DNA from: JAKFWF01 sp031365375
GTDB lineage: Bacteria; Pseudomonadota; Alphaproteobacteria; Rhizobiales; Hyphomicrobiaceae
Direction: 5' to 3'
NCBI GenBank assembly: GCA_031365375.1
Contig: JANLXZ010000106.1
Location: 1-33,593, forward strand
DNA length: 33,593 nucleotides
The notes beneath the pieces are model-generated. The model was not told the origin of the DNA, made no database searches, and worked only from the letters and a program-made list of their open reading frames with translations. The position numbers and the translations under genes are program-made. This document shows, one piece after another, positions 1-7,037 of this stretch. Every line of letters begins with the position of its first letter. Positions within the stretch are counted from its first letter, which is position 1.

Positions 1-1003
1 TCACGGCGGGTGCTTGGCCGGCAGCGTTCGCATCGGCCAACGCGGTCACCGCCGCGAGGGCGTCGACGGCGGTTTCGGCGGCGCCTGCGGTCTTGCGCTT
101 CGTGGTCGAGCCGGTCGCGATTTTCTTGGTCGCGGTTTGCCCCGCGTCGGCGACGGCATTCATCGGCGACAGGGTTGCGGGTTGCGGCGCTGCGCCGCCG
201 CGCGGCTCAAGCTTCACCATCTGGCGCATGTAGCTGACATCTTCAGCAGCGCTATCGGCGGAGAGTGCCTTCTGGCTGGTCGTCTTGGCTTCGTCGTACT
301 TGCCTTGCAGGCCGAGCACGAGCGCAAGGTTCTGCCTCACCTTCGGGTCGCTATCGGGCGCTTCGGACACGGTGCGAAGCATTGCCTCCGCGCGCGGCGC
401 TTCGCCATTGGCGGCATGCGCCATCGCCAGATTGCTGACGACGGAAGACTGGTTGGGCGACAATAGCAGAGCGCGCTCATAAAGCGGGATTGCCTGCTTG
501 TACTGGCCTTGTTTGGCAAATGCCGTGCCGCGAGCCGAGATGATTTTCCAATCCGGGTTCGCCGGATCGTCGGCTGCTTCGAGCAATTTCTGCGCAAGGC
601 TCGTTTGTCCCGCATCCAGGGCAAGGCGACCATATTCGGACGCCAGTTCGCGATTGGCGCCATGGAAAACCGAAGCGCCTTGAAGAACCGCCAGAGCCTT
701 TTCTTTTTGTCCAGCCGCCTTCAAATTCTTCGAATAGCTGATGGCGGCCTTGAGATCGCGCGGGCTCTTCGCATTCTCCTTGCCCCAATACTCCAAAGCC
801 CTTTCCAACTCGGTCTGCTTCGGCTTGCTCGGATCGCTGATGTCGGCATCCTTCGCATCCGCCAGCATGAAGTTGTCGCCGATCTTCGGCGCGTTTGCGC
901 AGGCTCCGAGCAGCAGAGCGGCTACGGTGGCGGCCACGACCGGCGCCAAAGTGCGCTTCAATGTCGGCGCCTTCCGATAGGAAAGCACATCTGATCGGTA
1001 CAT
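1..1003 (-). CDS. Tetratricopeptide-repeat lipoprotein, TadD-like (3' end outside window)
   Basis: Read from ATG at 1003, the frame stays open for 334 codons to the left edge, so the C-terminus is missing. The N-terminus is a lipoprotein signal: basic residues 10-17, a hydrophobic stretch 19-33 and a lipobox LLGAC ending at Cys35, which predicts an outer-membrane-anchored periplasmic protein. Roughly residues 60-260 are helical TPR-type repeats, for example AKQGQYKQAIPLYERALLL and VRQNLALVLGLQGKYDEA. After that comes a low-complexity Ala/Thr/Lys-rich tail. Such proteins are scaffolds; the resemblance is to TadD-type TPR proteins linked to Flp pilus assembly in rhizobia, but no tad gene is visible here to support that role. 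A GGGGACC stretch lies upstream of the start. The gene is divergent from the aminopeptidase. Confident on TPR lipoprotein, weak on TadD. Confidence 0.8.
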   Translation of the reverse strand, partial: MYRSDVLSYRKAPTLKRTLAPVVAATVAALLLGACANAPKIGDNFMLADAKDADISDPSKPKQTELERALEYWGKENAKSPRDLKAAISYSKNLKAAGQKEKALAVLQGASVFHGANRELASEYGRLALDAGQTSLAQKLLEAADDPANPDWKIISARGTAFAKQGQYKQAIPLYERALLLSPNQSSVVSNLAMAHAANGEAPRAEAMLRTVSEAPDSDPKVRQNLALVLGLQGKYDEAKTTSQKALSADSAAEDVSYMRQMVKLEPRGGAAPQPATLSPMNAVADAGQTATKKIATGSTTKRKTAGAAETAVDALAAVTALADANAAGQAPAV

Positions 1004-1190
1004 GACCGAGGGTCCCCGCAATAAAAGATCGGGACTCAGCTGTCCCGCAACCGTCATTATCCGGCACAGCAGTCAACAAACATTTAACCTTGGAAGCTAA
1101 CTGAGCACATTTGATGCTCATGCGCGGCCGCGTTGGACATGACGCACTGAACATGCGATCCGAGCAGGACTAACCATTAGGGATACTTGA

Positions 1191-2630
1191 ATGACGGACA
1201 CGGTCGAACCACTGCCTCTTGCAAATTCGCGTCATTGCTTCGAGGTCGCGAAGGCGGGCGCATCGGCAAATACCATCTGGCTCGTCCGCCAGGATACCGA
1301 CCTCGCGACGATCGACGGCCTATCGGCCGTTCACCGCAATTGGCTCACCAGCCAGGGTTTTACCGGCCAAGCGAAGCGCTTCGTGCTGTTGCCTGGTTCA
1401 GGTGGCGAGCCGGCTGGCGCGGTCCTGGGTATCGGCGATGGCATGTCGGGCGAGCCATGCGGACCATCTGAGTTGCTGGTCGGATCCTTGCCCGGCGCGC
1501 TTCCAGCTGGTACTTGGACGCTTGCCGCCGGTTCGCTCAATCCGGAACTGGCGGCCATCGCCTGGGGCCTCGGCGCTTATAAGTTCCGCCGTTATAAATC
1601 GCGCGACGACAACGGGGCATCGCCGATTTTTCGACTTTCGGCCGGCGTCAACCTCGAGTCCGTGTCGGCGATCGTCGATGGCATCTGGCAAGCGCGTGAC
1701 CTCATCAATACGCCGGCCAATGACATGGGACCGGCCGAACTCGAGGCAGCCGTTCGCGCGGTCGCCACCTCGCACGGCATTGCTGCAACTTCGATCGCCG
1801 GCGACGCGCTGCTCGATCACGGCTGTCGTTTATTGCATGCGGTCGGCCGGGCGAGCACCCGTGCGCCCCGCCTAATCGATTTCAGTTGGGGCCGCGCGGG
1901 CGCACCAAAAGTGACGCTTGTCGGCAAGGGCATATGCTTCGATACCGGTGGCCTCGATATCAAACCGTCGAGCGGTATGCTGATCATGAAAAAGGACATG
2001 GGCGGGGCTGCAAGCGTGTTGGCGCTGGCTCATATGATCATATCGGCGAGGCTCGATGTGCGCTTGCGCGTTCTGATCGCTGCGGCAGAGAATAGCATTG
2101 CCGGCAACGCCTTCCGTCCCGGCGATGTGATCAAAAGCCGATCCGGCAAGTCTGTGGAGATCGGCAATACTGACGCCGAAGGACGTCTTGTCCTAGCCGA
2201 CGCGCTATCAATTGCGGATGAAGAGGCGCCAGATATACTTCTAACCTTCGCCACGCTGACCGGGGCCGCCCGTGTTGCCCTCGGGGCCGACTTGCCACCC
2301 TTGTTTTGCGATAACGATGCCTTTGCCGGCGAAATCCAGTCAGCCGGGTTGGCGGTCGGGGATCCGCTCTGGCGCATGCCATTCTGGCCGGGCTATGAAC
2401 GTCACCTGGAAAGCGAGGTGGCGGATATGAACAATGTATCCGATGGCGCGTTCGGCGGCGCGATCACGGCGGCTTTGTTCCTGCGCCGGTTCGTTGCGAA
2501 GTCCAAATGCTACGCTCACATCGATATGTACGGCTGGCGGCAATCGCCGCGACCACTCGGACCAAAAGGTGGCGAGGCGCATGCAGCGCGCGCCGTATTC
2601 GAAGCTCTTCGCCGGCGCATCCGGTCTTGA
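1191..2630 (+). CDS. Leucyl aminopeptidase family protein (M17)
   Basis: A 479-residue cytosolic metallo-aminopeptidase that removes N-terminal residues from peptides. The M17 signature NTDAEGRL is present at 326-333. The metal and catalytic region is intact: GKGICFDTGG with Lys246 and Asp251, Lys258 in DIKPSSG, Asp269 in KKDMGG, Asp328, Glu330 and Arg332. The N-terminal third is the divergent macro-like domain of the family and the C-terminal two thirds the catalytic domain; the length is usual. The start ATG was chosen because it directly precedes the conserved reading frame and follows a short divergent promoter region. An NlpC/P60 peptidase gene follows 17 nt downstream. The pair suggests coupled peptide turnover, perhaps of murein peptides, which is inference. 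Which M17 subgroup (PepA or PepB type) was not decided. Confidence 0.93.
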   Translation: MTDTVEPLPLANSRHCFEVAKAGASANTIWLVRQDTDLATIDGLSAVHRNWLTSQGFTGQAKRFVLLPGSGGEPAGAVLGIGDGMSGEPCGPSELLVGSLPGALPAGTWTLAAGSLNPELAAIAWGLGAYKFRRYKSRDDNGASPIFRLSAGVNLESVSAIVDGIWQARDLINTPANDMGPAELEAAVRAVATSHGIAATSIAGDALLDHGCRLLHAVGRASTRAPRLIDFSWGRAGAPKVTLVGKGICFDTGGLDIKPSSGMLIMKKDMGGAASVLALAHMIISARLDVRLRVLIAAAENSIAGNAFRPGDVIKSRSGKSVEIGNTDAEGRLVLADALSIADEEAPDILLTFATLTGAARVALGADLPPLFCDNDAFAGEIQSAGLAVGDPLWRMPFWPGYERHLESEVADMNNVSDGAFGGAITAALFLRRFVAKSKCYAHIDMYGWRQSPRPLGPKGGEAHAARAVFEALRRRIRS

Positions 2631-2647
2631 GGACGCCTAACACAGCC

Positions 2648-3562
2648 ATGCCGATCAAACCTCCAGCTCTACCACCCCAGAACCCGCCTGGCCCGCCAGA
2701 TCCGCGGGTCAACGCTTGGCGTGCCGACATAGCCGCGAGAGCGCTCCAAGGCGTGGTTCAGGCGCCGCAATTCGTCGAAGGCAGCGGCCAGCAAGTCGTC
2801 TGGCCCGTGGCACCACTACGCCGCAATCCGGTTGCGGCCGCCGGGCTCGACACCGAGTTGTTGTTCGGCGAGACTGTCACCGTGTACGACGTGGCCGAAG
2901 GCTGGGCTTGGGTGCAGGCCGACCGAGACCGTTATGTCGGGTATGTACCGGCAGACGCGCTGCAAGCGAAAACAGCAGCGGCGAGCCATAACGTCAGCGC
3001 GCTCGGGACGTTCATTTATCCGGTGGCCGACATCAAATCTCCGCCCGTCATGCACGTCAGTCTCGGCAGCCAACTCAAGGTCGAAGATCGGGACAAGCGT
3101 TTCAGCCGGCTAACAAGCGGCGGCTACGTGATCAATCGGCATATTACGGAAAAGGAGCGGCACGCACGCGACTTCGTCGAAATTGCCGAACGCTTTATCG
3201 GCACACCTTACCTTTGGGGCGGGCGCACGCGGATTGGACTGGATTGCTCCGGTCTGCTGCAAATTTGTCTGCAGGCGGCTGGTCAAATGGCGCCGCGCGA
3301 TAGTGACATGCAAGAAATCCAACTGGGTCTGCGCATCAAAACCAAGGACGGCCTCGACGGCCTCGAGCGCGGCGACCTTGTGTTTTGGAAAGGTCACGTC
3401 GGTATCATGCTCGACGGCGTCATGATGATCCACGCGAACGCTCATCACATGGCAGTCTCAGTCGAGCCACTGCATGAGGCCGCGGCGCGCATCGGCAAGA
3501 CCGGATCGCAGATAACATCGATCAAGCGGCTCGGGAAAAGTAAACCGGTCAGAACGACATGA
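2648..3562 (+). CDS. C40 (NlpC/P60) peptidase with N-terminal SH3-like domain
   Basis: A 304-residue cysteine peptidase of the NlpC/P60 family, which cuts murein peptide bonds. Residues about 50-165 look like bacterial SH3-type targeting domains (ETVTVYDVAEGWAWVQ, then RYVGYVPADAL). The catalytic domain starts near 175: Cys200 in GLDCSGL, His250 in GHVGIM and His262 in MMIHANAHH form the expected triad. The frame is open for 47 more codons upstream, but that part lies inside the aminopeptidase gene and reads as low-quality Arg/Ser-rich sequence, so ATG 2648 is preferred. No signal peptide is seen, so it may act in the cytoplasm on recycled muropeptides. It overlaps the next gene by 4 nt (ATGA), showing translational coupling. 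Confidence 0.9.
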   Translation: MPIKPPALPPQNPPGPPDPRVNAWRADIAARALQGVVQAPQFVEGSGQQVVWPVAPLRRNPVAAAGLDTELLFGETVTVYDVAEGWAWVQADRDRYVGYVPADALQAKTAAASHNVSALGTFIYPVADIKSPPVMHVSLGSQLKVEDRDKRFSRLTSGGYVINRHITEKERHARDFVEIAERFIGTPYLWGGRTRIGLDCSGLLQICLQAAGQMAPRDSDMQEIQLGLRIKTKDGLDGLERGDLVFWKGHVGIMLDGVMMIHANAHHMAVSVEPLHEAAARIGKTGSQITSIKRLGKSKPVRTT

Positions 3563-3918
3563 TCAAGCCGCGCATTCCCTCCGGCCCGGAACCTGTGCCT
3601 CTTACGCCCGCCGAGCTTGCACGCGTGCTCGATTGGCAAAGGCGCATGTACTGGTTTTATGGCTCAGCCATGATCTTGATCACCATTGGTTTCTACTTGA
3701 TGATCCGGTTCGGCGAGACCGGCTGGGTTCGCCCGTTGCTGTTGTTCATGCTGATCGGTTTGATGGCGGCCGGCGCATACGTGCAGTTTCGGGAGCGCTG
3801 CCCGCGGTGCCAAACGCTGCTCGGGCGGCAATCGCGCTTTGTACTTGGAGCCAAGTGCAAGAGCTGCGGCGTCGCGTTCCCACGCGACAACGAAGGTGGT
3901 CACGCACCGCGCGCATAG
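3559..3918 (+). CDS. Small two-helix membrane protein with C-terminal zinc ribbon
   Basis: Hypothetical protein of 119 residues. Two membrane segments are seen at about 30-50 (YWFYGSAMILITIGFYLMI) and 57-77 (VRPLLLFMLIGLMAAGAYV). The C-terminal part has four cysteines in two CxxC knuckles (C81/C84 in CPRC, C100/C103 in CKSC), the pattern of a zinc ribbon facing one side of the membrane. Its start overlaps the stop of the NlpC/P60 gene by ATGA, so it is the third gene of that operon. Function is not known; membrane anchoring or metal sensing linked to the peptidases is a guess. The overlap and the coherent membrane-plus-CxxC design argue that it is real. Confidence 0.78.
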   Translation: MIKPRIPSGPEPVPLTPAELARVLDWQRRMYWFYGSAMILITIGFYLMIRFGETGWVRPLLLFMLIGLMAAGAYVQFRERCPRCQTLLGRQSRFVLGAKCKSCGVAFPRDNEGGHAPRA

Positions 3919-3956
3919 GGAACGATCTGTCGAGCTAGTCTTTTTGTTGGACTCGA

Positions 3957-3986
3957 TTGGACGCTCAATGAAAATTGAGGGTCCAA
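3957..3986. other. Strong hairpin with GAAA loop in the 235-nt gap 3919-4153
   Basis: TTGGAC (3957-3962) pairs with GTCCAA (3981-3986), and CTCAAT (3964-3969) pairs with ATTGAG (3974-3979) across a GAAA tetraloop. Only one G-G mismatch breaks the 13-step stem. A second copy of the left arm, GTTGGAC at 3946-3952, could pair with 3981-3987 instead. No U-tract follows on either strand, so it is not a textbook intrinsic terminator. The rest of the gap is AT-rich and shows no convincing gene. Confidence 0.6.
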
Positions 3987-4153
3987 CCAGCGGCGCTTGT
4001 GATGCAATAACTCCTCACTCTGAGTATAAAATTAATTCAACCTTCATTGATCGTGCAGGAATCGGGCGCGCGTCTTGAATAAACCGGCATTTCGTGACAA
4101 CAGCGAAAGCCGGAGCGTGAAATTTTGCCTAACAATCCGCAACAAAACTCAAG

Positions 4154-4381
4154 GTGCAGGACGTGGATGAAGTACAGCTCGACAAGTTGTCGTTGAAAGA
4201 ACTTCAGGAACTCAGCGCTAATATTGACACTGCCATCCGGGCAGCGATCCGGGCACGTTCGGAAATGAAATCCAAGCCGGTTGGTTTGGTTATGGCGACC
4301 CCGGCGAAAGTGGATCTGGTACGTGAGCGCGACGCCTGGATCGCGGCGAAACGATCATCCAAATTGCTGTCGACCTCGTAA
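4154..4381 (+). CDS. Small hypothetical protein resembling an H-NS-type oligomerisation helix
   Basis: A 75-residue protein beginning GTG. Residues 8-35 (LDKLSLKELQELSANIDTAI and on) form an amphipathic, leucine-spaced helix much like the N-terminal dimerisation part of H-NS/MvaT-like proteins of alphaproteobacteria. The C-terminal half lacks the usual DNA-binding motif, so it may act as a partner or antagonist of a full H-NS-like protein, or be unrelated. An in-frame GTG at 4163 has AAGG (4151-4154) eight bases upstream and is an alternative, perhaps better, start. No operon partner is present: the next gene is convergent, 24 nt away. Reality of the gene is likely, its function uncertain. 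Confidence 0.5.
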   Translation: MQDVDEVQLDKLSLKELQELSANIDTAIRAAIRARSEMKSKPVGLVMATPAKVDLVRERDAWIAAKRSSKLLSTS

Positions 4382-4405
4382 CAGTCGCTTGCGCTTATTT
4401 GGGTT

Positions 4406-5323
4406 TTACCCCGGCACGACCACGATGTGCACGCCTAGTCCTTCGGCGGCGTCGATGAGCAGGTGTGGTGCACCCAGCGAACCTGGCCGCAAACCATTCG
4501 ACAGGAATACGTCGCGCGTTCGCTCGATATCTGATGACGTAAGGGTGATCGCGGCCACGCTTGGATTGGGCGGCAATCGTGTGGCGCCGAATAGTTGCGC
4601 TGCATTTCGGCGGGTGACGAATCGCACCCGGCCACGATCGAGCAGTATCAAGCGATCGTCCTTGTCGGGCATGATGCTTCGGCCCAGAAATTTCGAAAAG
4701 TGCGCTGCGGTTTCCGCTGGATTGTCGACGACGAGTGCTGCTTCGATCAAACCAGTGATGCAGCTTTCCGGCGGCAGAAAACGCTGCTGCCACATATGTT
4801 CGGGCGTGTGATGAGTGATAATTTGCGCGCGTGCTTCCGGGAACACATCATAGCCGGTGCGGATAACCGTGAACGCAACCTCGACCTGCGAACCATCCTC
4901 CGCTTCAATCGTGCGGCGCAGGTGTACCGTTGGTTGCAGTTCAAATCCGTTGGTCCGCAGGCGAGCGGCGTCGGCTTCTGCATCGGCGACTGTGAAGGCT
5001 AACAGATGAATGCCAACGTGCCGTGCGATCGACTTTTTCAGATGCTGCACGGTTGAATTCTCGATATCTCCATGCGGCGTGAGGATCTCGAGATATCCGG
5101 TCGGCAACATCGCCAATCGATTGGCGGTTCCCGTGGCTTTGCGCTCTCCTGTCACGGGGTCGGTAACGCCATGGATCGAGAGCGGCGTCAGTGGCAGACC
5201 CAAGTTGTCGAATGCGACAGCCGCAGTCGTCATATCCGGCACCATCCAACCGACGTGATCGAGAAAGATTTGGCCAGGACGGGGCAATTGCAAGGGACTT
5301 GGTACTGATGGCGTACCCGGCAT
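4406..5323 (-). CDS. VOC superfamily (glyoxalase-like domain) protein
   Basis: A 305-residue protein. The segment LDHVGWMVPDMTTAAVAFDN at about 22-41 is a typical first strand and helix of a vicinal-oxygen-chelate module. ARHVGIHLLAFTVADAEADA marks the second half of that module. A second module begins around residue 190 (ITGLIEAALVVDNPAETAAH) and ends with VHIVVVPG. The size and arrangement fit the two-module glyoxalase-like family found in many proteobacteria, whose substrates are mostly unknown. The metal ligand residues could not be assigned with certainty. The start follows GGGAG by nine bases. It is divergent from the acyl-CoA dehydrogenase operon and shares its 184-nt upstream region, so joint control with CoA-ester metabolism is possible. 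Confidence 0.8.
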   Translation of the reverse strand: MPGTPSVPSPLQLPRPGQIFLDHVGWMVPDMTTAAVAFDNLGLPLTPLSIHGVTDPVTGERKATGTANRLAMLPTGYLEILTPHGDIENSTVQHLKKSIARHVGIHLLAFTVADAEADAARLRTNGFELQPTVHLRRTIEAEDGSQVEVAFTVIRTGYDVFPEARAQIITHHTPEHMWQQRFLPPESCITGLIEAALVVDNPAETAAHFSKFLGRSIMPDKDDRLILLDRGRVRFVTRRNAAQLFGATRLPPNPSVAAITLTSSDIERTRDVFLSNGLRPGSLGAPHLLIDAAEGLGVHIVVVPG

Positions 5324-5507
5324 GGGGACAAACTCCCGTTTTGTGACTATCGCGTAGACATACTACCCTGCAGTGCACCATTTTGCACATGCATCTTAAA
5401 TCGAGCCTGTCGCTGCATGACCGCTCTCTGGTTTAGAGTGGTTGAACCGGCTTCCCCGTCTTGCAAAAGTGGCCGCGCCCTGTATCCAAGTTCGAGAGCG
5501 GAATGAA

Positions 5508-7031
5508 ATGCCCAAACAAATGAAAATCGGTGTCGTAGGTACGGGTGCTATGGGCCGTGGCATAGCGCAAGTCTCTTGTGAAGGCGGGCTCGATGTCGCG
5601 TTGTTCGACGTGCAGCCAGGCGCAGCCGCTAAAGCCCGCGCGTTCATCGGATCAATGATCGATCGCAGCGTCGTCAAGGGAACACGGACCGCCGATCAAG
5701 CGGCAAATGTGATGGCGCGGGTCGATGTTTTGGACACAATCGAACAGCTCGTGGCTTGCGATATTATCGTCGAAGCTATCGTGGAAAAGCTTGACGCAAA
5801 GCAGGCATTGTTTGCGCAGCTCGACGCCTTGTGCGAGCCGCATACGATCCTCGCGTCGAACACGTCGTCGCTGCCGATTACAGCGATCGCCGCACGCTGC
5901 AAGCATCCAGAACGGGTGGCCGGGTTGCATTTCTTCAATCCGGTCCCGTTGATGAAACTCGTCGAAGTAATCCCCGGCCTGAAGACCGCGCCCGAAGTCA
6001 CCGCGCGATTGATGGACGTTGCCCGCTTGATGACGCGCGAGCCGGTACTGTGCACTGATAGCCCCGGCTTCATCGTCAATCATGTCGGCCGCGCCTACGT
6101 GCCGGAGGCCGCCCGCATTGTCTCCGAGGGCATCGCCACATTCGATGAGATCGACCGCATCATGACCGCGACGGTCGGCATGCGGATGGGGCCGTTCCAA
6201 CTGCTCGACTTGGTCGGCGCCGATGTGTCCGTCGCGGTAATGGAAAGCCTGTACGAGCAGTTTTATCAGGAGCCGATGTATTCGCCGCAACCGGTGCTGC
6301 GCGCCCGCGTCGACGGCGGAATGTTCGGGCAGAAGTCGGGCACGGGCTGGTACGCATACGCGAATGGCAAACGTGTCGACCCGGCACCAAAAGCTGCGCC
6401 GGCGACAATGCCGAAGTCGGTGTGGGTATTCCCGAGCCCGTCCCATGCCGACTTGCAAGCGCCGCTGATCGCGCTCTTCAAGAGGGCGGGCGTGGTGGTC
6501 GAAACGACCGAGAAACCGAGTGCTCATGCACTCATGGTGATCACACCCATTGGCTATGATCTGACCACCGCCATCTACGAGTTGAAACTCGACGCAGCCC
6601 GAACCATTGCTGTCGACGTCTTGTTCGGGCTCGATGGCCCGCGCACCTTGATGGTGACACCCGCAACCAGCCCCGGCATGCGTGATGCCGCGCACGGTTT
6701 ACTCGCGGCGGACGGTGGCGGGGTTGTCGTCATCAACGACAGCCCCGGATTCATCGCCCAGCGCATCGTCGCCCATATCGTCAACGTCGGTTGTCAGATC
6801 GCCCAGCGCGGCGTCGCCTCGCCCGAAGATATCGACAAGGGTGCTAAACTCGGACTGGCGTATCCGATGGGCCCGTTAGCCTGGGGTGACAAACTGCAGC
6901 CGGGCCGGGTACATTTCATCTTGCGGCAACTGCAGGCATTCTACGGCGAACCGCGTTATCGGCCATCGCCGTGGTTGAAGCGGCGCGCAAATCTCGGGTT
7001 ATCACTGCTGACACCCGATGGAAAAGGCTGA
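5508..7031 (+). CDS. 3-hydroxyacyl-CoA dehydrogenase, two-repeat PaaH/PaaC type
   Basis: A 507-residue NAD-dependent enzyme that oxidises 3-hydroxyacyl-CoA to 3-oxoacyl-CoA. The Rossmann motif GTGAMG is at 11-16, the catalytic histidine is His141 in HFFNPVPL, and DSPGFIVNHVGRAYVPEA (about 184-201) opens the first C-terminal domain. A second PGFIAQRIV motif near residue 420 opens a repeated C-terminal domain; this doubling and the roughly 500-residue length are typical of the 3-hydroxyadipyl-CoA dehydrogenases PaaH/PaaC. No other paa gene is nearby, so the substrate is open and no symbol is given. The frame extends 22 codons upstream (5442), but homology begins at MPKQMKIGVVG, which follows GAGAGCGGAA. 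It is the first gene of a two-gene operon, 6 nt before the synthetase. Confidence 0.9.
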   Translation: MPKQMKIGVVGTGAMGRGIAQVSCEGGLDVALFDVQPGAAAKARAFIGSMIDRSVVKGTRTADQAANVMARVDVLDTIEQLVACDIIVEAIVEKLDAKQALFAQLDALCEPHTILASNTSSLPITAIAARCKHPERVAGLHFFNPVPLMKLVEVIPGLKTAPEVTARLMDVARLMTREPVLCTDSPGFIVNHVGRAYVPEAARIVSEGIATFDEIDRIMTATVGMRMGPFQLLDLVGADVSVAVMESLYEQFYQEPMYSPQPVLRARVDGGMFGQKSGTGWYAYANGKRVDPAPKAAPATMPKSVWVFPSPSHADLQAPLIALFKRAGVVVETTEKPSAHALMVITPIGYDLTTAIYELKLDAARTIAVDVLFGLDGPRTLMVTPATSPGMRDAAHGLLAADGGGVVVINDSPGFIAQRIVAHIVNVGCQIAQRGVASPEDIDKGAKLGLAYPMGPLAWGDKLQPGRVHFILRQLQAFYGEPRYRPSPWLKRRANLGLSLLTPDGKG

Positions 7032-7037
7032 GCCTCC

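Noticed and set aside
477..1154. 225-codon open frame on the minus strand
   Set aside because: It overlaps the TPR lipoprotein in another frame, and its product is Arg/Gly-rich with no recognisable domain.
2507..2647. 47-codon upstream extension of the NlpC/P60 gene
   Set aside because: It lies within the aminopeptidase gene and reads as Arg/Ser-rich shadow sequence; ATG 2648 fits the family better.
3839..4078. 79-codon open frame running from the zinc-ribbon gene into the gap
   Set aside because: More than a third overlaps a better gene in another frame, and the rest crosses the hairpin; no ribosome binding site or motif.
5652..6695. 347-codon open frame opposite the 3-hydroxyacyl-CoA dehydrogenase
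   Set aside because: It is antisense to a clear enzyme gene, has His/Arg/Asp-rich low-quality sequence and no domain; typical of high-GC coding DNA.
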